Source: JANMEB01 sp041740495
GTDB taxonomy: Bacteria > Planctomycetota > Planctomycetia > Pirellulales > Pirellulaceae
DNA: 20,727 bases
Assembly: GCA_041740495.1 (NCBI GenBank)
Contig: JBGSLW010000084.1
Location: 1-20,727, forward strand
Reading direction: 5' to 3'
Shown here one piece after another: positions 7,343-15,483 of this stretch. Each line of letters opens with the position of its first letter. The stretch's first letter is position 1. Under the pieces are notes generated by a model. The model was not told where the DNA came from. It made no database searches and saw only the letters and a program-made list of their open reading frames with translations. The translations under genes and the position numbers were made by a program.

Positions 7343-7422
7343 AGCGCGGTACTGGGATAGCGCGGTACTGGGATAGCGCGGTGCGGCGACAGCGCGGTGC
7401 TGGGAGAGCGCGGTGCTGGGAG
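7343..7422 (+). repeat. Five tandem 16-bp units (minisatellite)
   Basis: Units at 7343, 7359, 7375, 7391 and 7407 read AGCGCGGTACTGGGAT (twice), AGCGCGGTGCGGCGAC, and AGCGCGGTGCTGGGAG (twice). Weaker degenerate units continue to about 7454. The array fills the gap between the stop at 7313 and the ATG at 7462. A frame is open through it, but the period of 16 is not a multiple of 3, so it is not a coding repeat. Confidence 0.9.
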
Positions 7423-7461
7423 TCGAAACTGGGGGAGAGAGCGTCACTGGGAGACGGCGGA

Positions 7462-9606
7462 ATGCGGTTCCTATGTTGGGTTGGCGTCCTGCTAGGTGGG
7501 CTCGCCGGAGTCGCCGCCGCATGCTGCGTGGCCATCGAGGACGAGGCACGTGAACGATTGTGGGCTGCGGTGCGCAACGGCGATCTGGCCGCGGTGACCT
7601 CGGAGTTGGATGCTGGATCCAACGTCAACGCGCTGAACGAAATTGGAATTTCGGCGCTGTGGATCGCGGCGGGTAACGATCAAACGGCGATCGCCGAATT
7701 GTTGATCGAGCGCGGCGCCGACGTGAACGTTCGGGATGGGATCTGGTATCAGACGCCGCTCAGTCAGGCGGTGGGCAACGGCAACCTGAAACTGGTGGAG
7801 CGGTTGGTCGCGGCGGGCGCGGCCGATTTGGATGCCGCCGCGATGGCGGCCGCGGGCAGGCGGAGCAAGGAGGTTCTGCAGGCGCTGTTGGCGACCGAAC
7901 GAATCAGTCAAGACGCGCGGGACGCCGCATTGTTTGCGACTCCTGAGGAGTTGGTCGACATTCGCCAGCTGCTGGTGGCTGCCGGGGCGAAGGCGTTGCC
8001 GGTGGTCGCCGCCCAGCCGTCGTGGGAACGTTACGTTGGGGAATATTTCAACGAAAACGGCAGGACGATTCAATTCGTGATCGCAGAGGTCGGTTTGGCC
8101 GTCCAAGCCGGGGGCGGGAAGCCGATCCCCTGCCGGGAGATTCGCCCGGGCGTCTTTCAGCAGCTCGGCAATCCCAATTCCGACTTTCGTTTTGACCTGG
8201 TAGACGATCGTGTGCAACAGGTGGCGCTACGTCGATTCACCGCCGAGACGATGTTCTTTCCGCTCAAGCCCGTGGCGGCGCCCACGCAAGCTGCACCCGA
8301 AAGCACTCCGGGCGATGCGCCGCAGATTCCTTGGCCCCAATTCCGCGGGCCCGATGGACGGGGGGTCGCCGACGGCCAGCATCCGCCGGTGGGTTGGGAT
8401 GTCGAGACCGGGAAAAACGTTGTGTGGAAGACGCCGATCCCCGGACTGGGGCACTCCTGCCCGGTGATCTGGGGAAACCGGATCTTCTTGACCACTGCCA
8501 TTAGCGGTGACCCTGACCCGCAATTGCGCATCGGCAATTATGGCGACGTCGACTCGGTCAATGACGAGACGGAGCATACGTGGCAGGTCCTCTGCCTGGA
8601 CTTGGACGGAAAGGTCTTGTGGACACAGACGGCGTTTCAAGGTGTTCCCAAGATCAAACGGCATCTGAAGGGGAGCCACGCCAACTGCACGCCGGCGACC
8701 GATGGGACGCGGGTGGTCGCCTGTTTCGGGGCGGAGGGACTGTATTGCTATGACTTCGACGGAAAACTGCTGTGGAAACGCGATCTCAGCTCGATCGATT
8801 CCAGCTTTGCCATCGACCGGCAATACGAATGGGGGTTTGCCAGTTCCCCGATCATCTATAACGACACGGTGATTGTGCAGTTCGACCTGAGCCGTGATTC
8901 GTTCATCGCCGCCTATAGCTTGGAAGATGGATCGCGCGTCTGGAGCACGCCGCGCGACGAGATTCCCTCCTGGAGCAGTCCGGTGTTATGGCGCAACAAA
9001 TTGCGCAGTGAGCTGGTGACGAACGCCTCGCAATATGCCCGGAGCTACGATCCGGCGACCGGGGAGGAACTCTGGCGGCTGGCGAAGAAATCGGAGGCGA
9101 CGATCCCGGCGCCGGTCGTCGCCGACGACTTGGTCTTGATCACCAGCGGCAATCGTCCGATTCAGCCGATCTTTGCGGTCCGGGCAGGGGCCCAGGGAGA
9201 CATCTCGCTGCCGTCGGAGGAGGCAACCCACAGCGAATTTATCGCCTGGCGCCGACTGCGGGGCGGACCGTACATGCCGACGCCGATCGTTTACGGGCCG
9301 TACCTATACGTCTGCTCGAATGCGGGCATTCTGGCCTGTTACGAGGTCGCCAGCGGCCGCGAACTTTACCGGGAACGGATGGGGGGCGAGAGCTATACGG
9401 CCTCGCCGGTCGCGGCCGACGGCTGTTTGTACTTCGTCTCGGAACAAGGGGAAGTGCGCGTCGTGAAGGCAGGCCCCGACTTCGAACTGCTGGCCGTCAA
9501 CAAGATGGGTGAGATTTGCATGGCGGTTCCGGCGATCAGCGGCGGCCGCCTGTACATCCGCAGTCAACACGCCCTGTTCGCCTTGGGGCATACCGGGGCG
9601 GAGTAG
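7462..9606 (+). CDS. Exported ankyrin-repeat / PQQ-type beta-propeller protein
   Basis: 714 residues. MRFLCWVGVLLGGLAGVAAACC is a signal peptide, possibly lipidated at one of the two Cys at about 21-22. Ankyrin-type repeats span roughly 30-170 (e.g. ALWIAAGNDQTAIAELLIER and GADVNVRDG; TPLSQAVGNGNLKLVERLVA). A short beta-rich domain follows (about 177-260: WERYVGEYFNENGRTIQFVI), resembling DUF3471-type domains. From about residue 290, IPWPQFRGPDGRGVA opens a PQQ-like/BamB-type beta-propeller, with blades marked by DLDGKVLWTQTAF, DFDGKLLWKRDL, SLEDGSRVWSTPRDE and SNAGILACYEVASGRELYRE. The propeller family is abundant in planctomycetes and includes BamB and quinoprotein-like proteins; no catalytic residue can be assigned. 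The frame is open from 7336, but that region is the minisatellite, so I start at the ATG before the signal peptide. Likely periplasmic, involved in protein interactions. Confidence 0.85.
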   Translation: MRFLCWVGVLLGGLAGVAAACCVAIEDEARERLWAAVRNGDLAAVTSELDAGSNVNALNEIGISALWIAAGNDQTAIAELLIERGADVNVRDGIWYQTPLSQAVGNGNLKLVERLVAAGAADLDAAAMAAAGRRSKEVLQALLATERISQDARDAALFATPEELVDIRQLLVAAGAKALPVVAAQPSWERYVGEYFNENGRTIQFVIAEVGLAVQAGGGKPIPCREIRPGVFQQLGNPNSDFRFDLVDDRVQQVALRRFTAETMFFPLKPVAAPTQAAPESTPGDAPQIPWPQFRGPDGRGVADGQHPPVGWDVETGKNVVWKTPIPGLGHSCPVIWGNRIFLTTAISGDPDPQLRIGNYGDVDSVNDETEHTWQVLCLDLDGKVLWTQTAFQGVPKIKRHLKGSHANCTPATDGTRVVACFGAEGLYCYDFDGKLLWKRDLSSIDSSFAIDRQYEWGFASSPIIYNDTVIVQFDLSRDSFIAAYSLEDGSRVWSTPRDEIPSWSSPVLWRNKLRSELVTNASQYARSYDPATGEELWRLAKKSEATIPAPVVADDLVLITSGNRPIQPIFAVRAGAQGDISLPSEEATHSEFIAWRRLRGGPYMPTPIVYGPYLYVCSNAGILACYEVASGRELYRERMGGESYTASPVAADGCLYFVSEQGEVRVVKAGPDFELLAVNKMGEICMAVPAISGGRLYIRSQHALFALGHTGAE

Positions 9607-9610
9607 TCCT

Positions 9611-9623
9611 TAACGGCCTGTTG
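9611..9623 (+). repeat. TAACGGCCTGTTG motif after a stop codon
   Basis: This 13-mer starts 5 nt after the stop at 9606 and matches 12 of 13 bases of TAACAGCCTGTTG, which overlaps the carA stop at 20369-20381. The second copy contains a small palindrome, AACAGCCTGTT. It may be a dispersed post-gene motif; with two copies only, chance is not excluded. Confidence 0.35.
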
Positions 9624-9687
9624 CGAATTTAGCCGCATGGCGCTAGCCCGTTGGTTTACCGAACGTGTAGCTTTCAAACCAACCACC

Positions 9688-9711
9688 ACCCACCCACCCA
9701 CCCACCCACCC
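9688..9711 (+). repeat. (ACCC)6 microsatellite
   Basis: Six perfect tetranucleotide units in the gap between the ankyrin/propeller gene and the hydrolase gene. An open frame from 9637 runs through it in frame with the hydrolase; if that upstream start were used, repeat changes would shift the frame. The domain start makes this unlikely. Confidence 0.85.
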
Positions 9712-9768
9712 AGGCAGGCTCGGTGGGGTTCGCATCGTGCGGCGGATGGTAGCGACATTGGATATCGT

Positions 9769-10545
9769 ATGAAGCGATTGCTGCTACGAATCACCGCAAT
9801 GGGAATCATGGCCTACGCAGGCCTCTGTCTAGTCGTGTTCCTGCTTCAGCGGTCGTTCATTTACTTCCCTCGAGCAGTTCCGGCAGCGGTGCCGAACGCC
9901 ATCGACATTTCCGCCGGGGACCGCACGGTGCGCGTTGCGGCTCGGCAGCAGGCTGCAACCCGCGCGATCGTCTATCTCGGCGGAAACGCCGAAGACGTCG
10001 CGTACTCGTTGGAAGAATTTTCCCAACAGTTCCCGGATCACGCGCTCTACATGATGTATTACCGCGGTTACGGGGGAACCGCGGGACGACCGAACGAATC
10101 TGGGCTCGTCGCCGACGCACGCGCCGTCTGCGATTGGGTCCGAGAGCGTCATCCGCAAATCGTGCTGGTCGGGCGGAGTATCGGCAGCGGGATCGCCGTG
10201 CAGGTGGCGGCCGAACGCGAATTCGAGCGTTTGGTGTTGGTCACGCCCTTCGATAGTCTGGTCACACTGGCTTGGCGACAATTCCCCTACCTGCCGGTAG
10301 GGCCGCTGCTGCGTGACCGCTACGAGTCGTGGCGGTTTGCGGCTCGGATCGCGACTCCCACGCTGATCGTTGCTGCGGAACACGACGAGATCGTTCCGCG
10401 CTCCAGCACGGACCGACTGGTCGATGCGTTTCCGCCCGGGGTTGCCACGTTGCGGTTGATCGCCGGTGCGACTCACAACGATCTGGCGGAAACCGGAGAG
10501 TACCCGGCGCTGATCGTGGACGATCGGCCGCGGTTGTCTAAATAG
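9769..10545 (+). CDS. Membrane-anchored alpha/beta hydrolase (BEM46/ABHD13-like)
   Basis: 258 residues. The N-terminal MKRLLLRITA plus a hydrophobic helix (about 10-27) is an uncleaved membrane anchor; FIYFPR follows, as in BEM46/YfhR-type hydrolases. The catalytic triad is visible: Ser137 in GRSIGSG, Asp206 in AAEHDEIVP and His236 in GATHND. YYRGYGGTAGRPNESG is the characteristic loop before the nucleophile. The family includes esterases, lipases and peptidases; the substrate cannot be predicted. The start is the ATG at 9769 next to the anchor; the upstream 44-residue extension is low-complexity and encoded by a microsatellite. The TAG stop lies inside a perfect 24-bp palindrome shared with the 3' side of the convergent sulfatase gene. 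Confidence 0.87.
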   Translation: MKRLLLRITAMGIMAYAGLCLVVFLLQRSFIYFPRAVPAAVPNAIDISAGDRTVRVAARQQAATRAIVYLGGNAEDVAYSLEEFSQQFPDHALYMMYYRGYGGTAGRPNESGLVADARAVCDWVRERHPQIVLVGRSIGSGIAVQVAAEREFERLVLVTPFDSLVTLAWRQFPYLPVGPLLRDRYESWRFAARIATPTLIVAAEHDEIVPRSSTDRLVDAFPPGVATLRLIAGATHNDLAETGEYPALIVDDRPRLSK

Positions 10546-10564
10546 TGTACATATGTACACTATT
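10541..10564. promoter_or_regulatory. Perfect 24-bp palindrome between convergent genes
   Basis: The half-site AATAGTGTACAT (10541-10552) is followed immediately by its exact reverse complement to 10564. The hydrolase stop TAG (10543-10545) is inside it, and the sulfatase stop is 18 bp beyond. As RNA it could fold into a 10-bp, AT-rich stem with an ATAT loop. No T tract follows on either strand. It may be a bidirectional terminator or processing hairpin, or the binding site of a dimeric DNA-binding protein (core GTGTACATATGTACAC). Confidence 0.6.
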
Positions 10565-10582
10565 ACTCAAGGGGTCGAGTTC

Positions 10583-12196
10583 TTATTTGCCAAGGGCCCA
10601 ACGCGGAAGAGGTCCGTTCGCTGTTTGGGCTTCGTACGCTAACCAAAAAGGGCGTGTCGTCGAGAGCGGTGCGGATTCATTGACCATCCACGGGACAGCG
10701 GACTTCCAGAATTCGTCAAACTCGGCGCGCATCTCGGCGACGAGATCCGGGTGGGCTACCGCGACGTCGGTCGTCTGACCCGGGTCCGCCTGTATGTCGA
10801 ACAGTTGCTCCCCCACCAGCCGGAAGCGCTGATTGCGGACGGAGAATCCGCGCCATTGGAACTCGTCTGGATTGGCGGCGTGAGGCCAGCGGCCGACGTG
10901 CGTGAACAAGAATCGATCCGGCCAGGTCGATTCCGCCTGCCGCGATTCCAGGAGCGGCTTGAGACTTCGCCCCTCGACTTGATCGGCCGGGAACGCCGCG
11001 CCGCAGATGTCGGCGAGCGTCGGGAGCAGATCGATGTGGGCGGCGATTCGATCGATATCGCGGCCCGCTTCGTAGACGCCATCCCAGCGGACGAAGAACG
11101 GAACGCGGACGCCCCCCTCGTCGGGACTCCCCTTGAGCCCCTTCATTCCGGCATTCCACGCTTCGATCGGAGTGCCGTCCGGATCGTGCCCCAGCGGCTG
11201 GCCATCGTTGCGAGCGCCCTCGGCGGCCATCCCGTTATCCGACAGGAAGATGACAATCGTGTTGGGGAGCAATTTCCAGGCTTCCAACTGTGTCAGGAGG
11301 CGTCCCATGTTGTGGTCGATATTCTCGATCATTCCGTAAAAGCCCGCGGCTTGGCGGGAAAAACCGAACTTCTCAAACCGTTCGCGAAATTCAGGGGGAG
11401 CGTGGGACGGAGCATGCGGGGCATTCGTCGGAAGGTAGACGAAGAACGGTTGATCGGTCTGGCGTTGGGCTTCGATCCAAGCGAGTGCCGCGTCGAAGAA
11501 CACGTCCGTGCAGAAGCCGCTCGTTTGCACAAATCGTCCGTTGTGCCGCACGATCGGATCGAAGTAGCTGTTGTGGGGGGCGTCGGCGCAGGAGCAGTCG
11601 TACGCCTGACCAATCCCGCCGGCCCCGTGGATGAAGACCTCGTCGAATCCCCGTTGTCCCGGTTGATACGGATCTTCATCCCCCAAATGCCATTTTCCAA
11701 AAATGCCGCACCGATAGCCGCGACCATGAAGAACTTGCGGCAGTGTGACCGCATCCAGCGTCAATCGCTCGCGTTCCAAAATTGTATGGGTGATCCCATT
11801 TTTGAGCGGGTGGCGGCCCGTCATCAGCGCCGAGCGCGTGGGGGAACAAGTCGGGCTGACCAGAAACCGGGTCAACCGCGTGCTGCGAGCGTACAGTGCA
11901 TCCAGATTCGGCGTCCGGATCCAGCGATTGCCATGGCAGCCTAGAGGACCGTAACCTTGGTCATCGGTCATCACCAGTACGATGTTGGGGCGTGCCGGAT
12001 CTCCCTCCTGCGGCGGGATCCTTGGCTCTCCGTGGATGGCCGCCGCGGGCTTCCATTCCCCCAACGGACCAAATGCTATCGACAACGCCAAGAAAACTTG
12101 GGCGGAAAGCCAAGCCATGACTGGCGACCCGCATCGGTGCGAACGAAGTCGAGTTGCCTTCGCCCGTCGAATCTGGGCTGAGCACGGGGTGATCAC
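10583..12196 (-). CDS. Sulfatase (arylsulfatase family, CxPxR type)
   Basis: 537 residues from GTG at 12196. The active-site signature SPTCSPTRSALMTGRHP carries Cys117, the residue converted to formylglycine, and Arg121. Metal-binding residues are visible in VMTDDQGYGPLGCHGN (D78/D79) and LSDNGMAA; GKWHLGDE supplies the conserved Lys/His. The family hydrolyses sulfate esters, often of algal polysaccharides in planctomycetes; the substrate is unknown. The N-terminus has a long Arg-rich n-region then MAWLSAQVFLALSIAFG, an export signal. GTG at 12196 overlaps the transaldolase stop as GTGA, supporting it as start; the ATG at 12118 is the alternative and would leave the signal without positive charge. 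It is last in the speA-tal-sulfatase run. A formylglycine-generating enzyme is needed but not present here. Confidence 0.93.
   Translation of the reverse strand: MITPCSAQIRRAKATRLRSHRCGSPVMAWLSAQVFLALSIAFGPLGEWKPAAAIHGEPRIPPQEGDPARPNIVLVMTDDQGYGPLGCHGNRWIRTPNLDALYARSTRLTRFLVSPTCSPTRSALMTGRHPLKNGITHTILERERLTLDAVTLPQVLHGRGYRCGIFGKWHLGDEDPYQPGQRGFDEVFIHGAGGIGQAYDCSCADAPHNSYFDPIVRHNGRFVQTSGFCTDVFFDAALAWIEAQRQTDQPFFVYLPTNAPHAPSHAPPEFRERFEKFGFSRQAAGFYGMIENIDHNMGRLLTQLEAWKLLPNTIVIFLSDNGMAAEGARNDGQPLGHDPDGTPIEAWNAGMKGLKGSPDEGGVRVPFFVRWDGVYEAGRDIDRIAAHIDLLPTLADICGAAFPADQVEGRSLKPLLESRQAESTWPDRFLFTHVGRWPHAANPDEFQWRGFSVRNQRFRLVGEQLFDIQADPGQTTDVAVAHPDLVAEMRAEFDEFWKSAVPWMVNESAPLSTTRPFWLAYEAQTANGPLPRWALGK
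12193..12196 (-). promoter_or_regulatory. GTGA stop/start overlap (transaldolase to sulfatase)
   Basis: On the minus strand the bases read GTGA: TGA ends transaldolase and GTG can start the sulfatase. It favours GTG over the internal ATG 26 codons downstream. Confidence 0.5.
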
Positions 12197-13239
12197 GTGT
12201 ATTGCTTTTGTCTTCCGCAGATCAATTGCAGAAAATTCCGTTGGGGAGCGACGAATTTGTCGATCCCCTCCCGCATCAGGGTTGCTTCCAAGTGCTCGAA
12301 ATCGACGAGTCGTTCGATTTCGTCCACGACTTCGCGGCTCGGCGGTTGATCGACGCGGCGTTGAAAGGTTTGCCCGCTGGCGAGCGCGGCGGCGTTGGTG
12401 GCTGGCGGATTGGTTTGGATATCACTCCCGGCCAGTGCGGCGACGTATTTCCAGGGAGGGTCGCCCGGCTTTTTGGCGCCGGTGCTGGCAAACACGATTT
12501 CCTGTTGCAGCGGCAGGTTTTTCTCTCGCCAGAACGCCTGGTTGTCGGCCCAGATCCGTTGCGCATTGGCGATGCCGACCTGTCCTTGAACGGCGGGTGC
12601 GAGTTGGGGGACATAATTCTCCGTGTAGAGATCGATGCGCGACACGAAGATGCTGTACACGGATTTGAAAGATTCGAACGACTTCAGGCGCTGGGCGCCT
12701 CGCCACACCGCATCGCGCGCGGCTTGATATTGCCGGGCGGTGAAGACCAACGTCACATTCAGCGGGACCCCGGCCGCCGCCAGGGACTCGACCGCCTCCA
12801 ACCCAGCGGGGGTGGCGGGGACCTTGATCATCCGGTTGCGGTGGCCGTGGGACCAGCGGATCCCCTCCTCGATATAGCGTTGGACTCGCAGGTTGTGCGC
12901 AAGGTCGGCCTGAGGGTCCTCGATTAGCGAATCGAGTTCAAAACTGACGTACCCGTCGTTTCCGTGCGTGGCGTGCCACACATCCTGGAATTCATTTTGG
13001 GCGCGTTGGACCAACGTATCGGTGATTTGCCAGGCGATCTCCGTCGCGGGCAACTCGTCGCCCAATCCGCGTTCGATCAACGAATCGAACCGGCCGGTTT
13101 GCACCAGGTCCGCCACGATGATCGGGTTGGAGGTTGCGCCGCTGGCGCCCCAGCGTTTGTTGTCGACCACCAGTTGCGGATCGATCGAGTCGATCCAGAG
13201 TTTGGTGCCACAGCGGACGAGGGATTCGAGGGGATTCAT
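12193..13239 (-). CDS. tal: Transaldolase
   Basis: 348 residues. It transfers a dihydroxyacetone unit between sedoheptulose-7-P/glyceraldehyde-3-P and erythrose-4-P/fructose-6-P in the pentose phosphate pathway. Conserved features: LWIDSID (Asp17), ATSNPII (36-41), YVSFELD, the Schiff-base Lys139 in NRMIKVPAT, LNVTLVFT after it, and IFVSRID. It is of the longer TalB-like type rather than the small (about 220-residue) MipB/TalC type. A TTG at 13248 is possible, but the ATG at 13239, 11 nt after the speA stop, is preferred. It lies between speA and the sulfatase; the three do not share an evident pathway, so cotranscription may simply reflect compaction. Confidence 0.94.
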   Translation of the reverse strand: MNPLESLVRCGTKLWIDSIDPQLVVDNKRWGASGATSNPIIVADLVQTGRFDSLIERGLGDELPATEIAWQITDTLVQRAQNEFQDVWHATHGNDGYVSFELDSLIEDPQADLAHNLRVQRYIEEGIRWSHGHRNRMIKVPATPAGLEAVESLAAAGVPLNVTLVFTARQYQAARDAVWRGAQRLKSFESFKSVYSIFVSRIDLYTENYVPQLAPAVQGQVGIANAQRIWADNQAFWREKNLPLQQEIVFASTGAKKPGDPPWKYVAALAGSDIQTNPPATNAAALASGQTFQRRVDQPPSREVVDEIERLVDFEHLEATLMREGIDKFVAPQRNFLQLICGRQKQYT

Positions 13240-13250
13240 GCGAAGCAAGA

Positions 13251-15239
13251 CTAGCCGACGGCGAAGCGGGAACCGACGAAATGGTGCTGGTCTTGCCGCA
13301 AGTACGTGGCGTCCGCCGCGGGCGGGGCATCCTTCGTCAGGTAACAGTAATCGTTGATAAACCGCTCGAAGAAATCCTCCAATTCGGCTTTCTTGTCGGC
13401 GGTCAATTTGCGAGCGGTGGCTGCCGCATCGATATGCTGCGCGATCGATTCGCGGACAAGATCCGGCATGTGGTCGGCGGTCTTGAGCACCTCGGAAACA
13501 TCGGCGCCCAAGCGGACCTCGCTGAGCACCGGGCGGCCGTGTTCGTTGTCGATCGTCACGACGTGGACTTCACCCAGCAAATTGTGGCAATCTCCCAACA
13601 TCTCCTGGTAGGCGCCGACCAGAAATATCGCCAACCAGTACGGTTGGTTCTCGTCGAAGTCGTGCAGCGGCAGAGCGCGGCGCTGGCCTTCTTGTCCGAT
13701 GAAGCAGCCGATCGCCCCGTCGCTGTCGCACGTGATATCCCCCAGCACGCCCAACCGGGTCGGTTTTTGCTCCAACCGGTGGATCGGCATGATCGGGAAC
13801 TGCTGATCAATCGCCCACTGATCCGGGATGCTCTGGAATAGCGAAAAGTTCAAAAAGTAGGTGTCGGGGAGGCGTTCGCGCAGCTCGGCCAATTCCTTGG
13901 GAACGAATTCCAAGTCGTCCAGCAAATCGCAGATCCGGCCGCAGACGGTCCAGAACAGCTTTTCGGCGAGTGCCCGTCCGGCGAGCGTCAACATCCCGTT
14001 GTTGAACAGCTGTTGCACCATTTCCACGGCCTGTTGGGCGTCGTGGAAGCTCTCCATCAAGTTTTCTTCGCTCAATTCATCCAAGACTCCGGCCAATTCC
14101 ATCAGCGGCGGAATCGACTTGCACTTGTCCCATTCCGATTCGTCGAATGGGTGGATCGCCGGGCGGAGATTCATCCCGATCACCGGAATCAGCAGCAAGG
14201 CGTGATGGGCCACCAACGCTCGCCCACTTTCGCTGTAGATATCGGGGTGATCGATCCCGGACTGATCGCAGACCATTTGGATATAGTACACGACGTCGTT
14301 GGCGTACTCCTGCAGCGTGTAGTTCATGCTGGAGGCTTCGGTGTTCTGGTTGCCGGTGTAATCGACCGCCAGGCCGCCGCCGACGTCGATCGTATTCAAG
14401 GGCACGCCCTGTTGGACCAGGTCGGCGTAGATCCGAGTCGCTTCGATCAGCGACGACTTGATTTTACGGACGTCGTTGATTTGGCTGCCGGGATGGAAAT
14501 GCAACAGCCGCAACTGGTTGATCAACCCCAATTGGCGAATTTTCTCGATCGCTTCCAAGAGTTCGTTGACGGTCAGGCCGAACTTGGACTTGTAGCCGCC
14601 GGAGGAGGCCCAACGGCCGTTGGCTTGAGCCGCCAGTTTCACGCGAATTCCCAATTTGGGGCAAGTCCCCAGCCGGCGAACGCACTCCGCAACCAACTCG
14701 ACTTCATTCGGCTTTTCGATGACGACGGTGATATCGCGGCCCATTTGGATCCCGCGGATCGCCAACTCGATCATCATCGCGTCTTTGAAGCCGTTGCAGA
14801 GAATCGGAGTATTCTCATCGGCCATGATCAGAACTGCCATCAGCTCCGCTTTGGTTCCCGCCTCCAGGCCGATCCCGTAGCTGCGGCCATATTTTAGAAC
14901 CCCTGAAATGACCTGCCGGTGCGGGTTGACCTTGACCGGATACATGCTGCGGTAGCGGCCCGCATAATCGTATTCGTCGATCGCCGACCGAAAGGCCTCG
15001 TTCAATTCCTGGATGCGGCATTCAATGATCGACGGCAACCGCAGCAACATCGGCGGTTTGACGTCGTCATCCAAGCTGTCGGCGAGAAATTTTTCCAGAT
15101 TCCAGGAGACGTCGGGATCACCTGTGGGGTGGATGAGCATATCGCCCGACGGGTCTATCGAAAAGAAACCGTTGCTCCACCGTTCTATTCCGTACAAAGC
15201 AGCGCTTTCCGTACTCGACCACTTTGATTGCTGTTCCAT
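13251..15239 (-). CDS. speA: Biosynthetic arginine decarboxylase
   Basis: 662 residues, typical for SpeA (E. coli about 658). The enzyme converts arginine to agmatine, the first step of the agmatine route to putrescine. It is a PLP enzyme of the fold III (alanine racemase-like) class: Lys103 in SMYPVKVN is the PLP lysine; HFHPGSQI, IDVGGGLAVDY and YSESGRALVAHHALL are standard motifs of the barrel and active site. The start is the ATG at 15239 with GAGG four nt upstream; an earlier start adds only 6 residues. It is the first gene of a minus-strand run with transaldolase and sulfatase, divergent from the PTPMT1-like gene. No agmatine ureohydrolase or deiminase is visible nearby. Confidence 0.96.
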   Translation of the reverse strand: MEQQSKWSSTESAALYGIERWSNGFFSIDPSGDMLIHPTGDPDVSWNLEKFLADSLDDDVKPPMLLRLPSIIECRIQELNEAFRSAIDEYDYAGRYRSMYPVKVNPHRQVISGVLKYGRSYGIGLEAGTKAELMAVLIMADENTPILCNGFKDAMMIELAIRGIQMGRDITVVIEKPNEVELVAECVRRLGTCPKLGIRVKLAAQANGRWASSGGYKSKFGLTVNELLEAIEKIRQLGLINQLRLLHFHPGSQINDVRKIKSSLIEATRIYADLVQQGVPLNTIDVGGGLAVDYTGNQNTEASSMNYTLQEYANDVVYYIQMVCDQSGIDHPDIYSESGRALVAHHALLLIPVIGMNLRPAIHPFDESEWDKCKSIPPLMELAGVLDELSEENLMESFHDAQQAVEMVQQLFNNGMLTLAGRALAEKLFWTVCGRICDLLDDLEFVPKELAELRERLPDTYFLNFSLFQSIPDQWAIDQQFPIMPIHRLEQKPTRLGVLGDITCDSDGAIGCFIGQEGQRRALPLHDFDENQPYWLAIFLVGAYQEMLGDCHNLLGEVHVVTIDNEHGRPVLSEVRLGADVSEVLKTADHMPDLVRESIAQHIDAAATARKLTADKKAELEDFFERFINDYCYLTKDAPPAADATYLRQDQHHFVGSRFAVG

Positions 15240-15483
15240 CGAACCTCGTCCGGCCACCTAAGGGGAAAAGTGTACGCAGGGGAAAGTGTCAGAAGCGAAT
15301 CGTACTTGCGACAGAATACTGCGAGAGGGTTGCTCCCCCGCCTGCTTTGGGAACGAACCACGGCTGCGGGACATTGCGGCGGCCCGCCTAGGATTGTGTG
15401 TGAGGGAAGTGACGTATCATATCCAAATTGGCCGGCGCGGGGTACAACCAAAAGTTGCAAAATCCACCAGATCCGGGAAAAAA
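15240..15483. promoter_or_regulatory. Divergent intergenic region speA / PTPMT1-like phosphatase
   Basis: 244 bp that must hold promoters for both directions. For the plus strand, TTGTGT (15394-15399) and TATCAT (15415-15420) are a weak sigma70-like pair with a short 15-nt spacer. No clear operator palindrome was seen. A frame is open on the plus strand from 15286, but it encodes nothing like the phosphatase family before residue 67. Confidence 0.35.

Noticed and set aside
7336..7461. 42-residue extension of the ankyrin/propeller protein
   Set aside because: It translates the 16-bp minisatellite and would precede a normal signal peptide.
9637..9768. 44-residue N-terminal extension of the alpha/beta hydrolase
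   Set aside because: It is encoded by a microsatellite and would bury the N-terminal membrane anchor.
10751..11944. 397-codon plus-strand frame opposite the sulfatase
   Set aside because: Shadow of the sulfatase gene, whose active-site and metal motifs are intact.
14013..14897. 294-codon plus-strand frame opposite speA
   Set aside because: It lies wholly inside speA on the other strand and shows no domain; speA is unambiguous.
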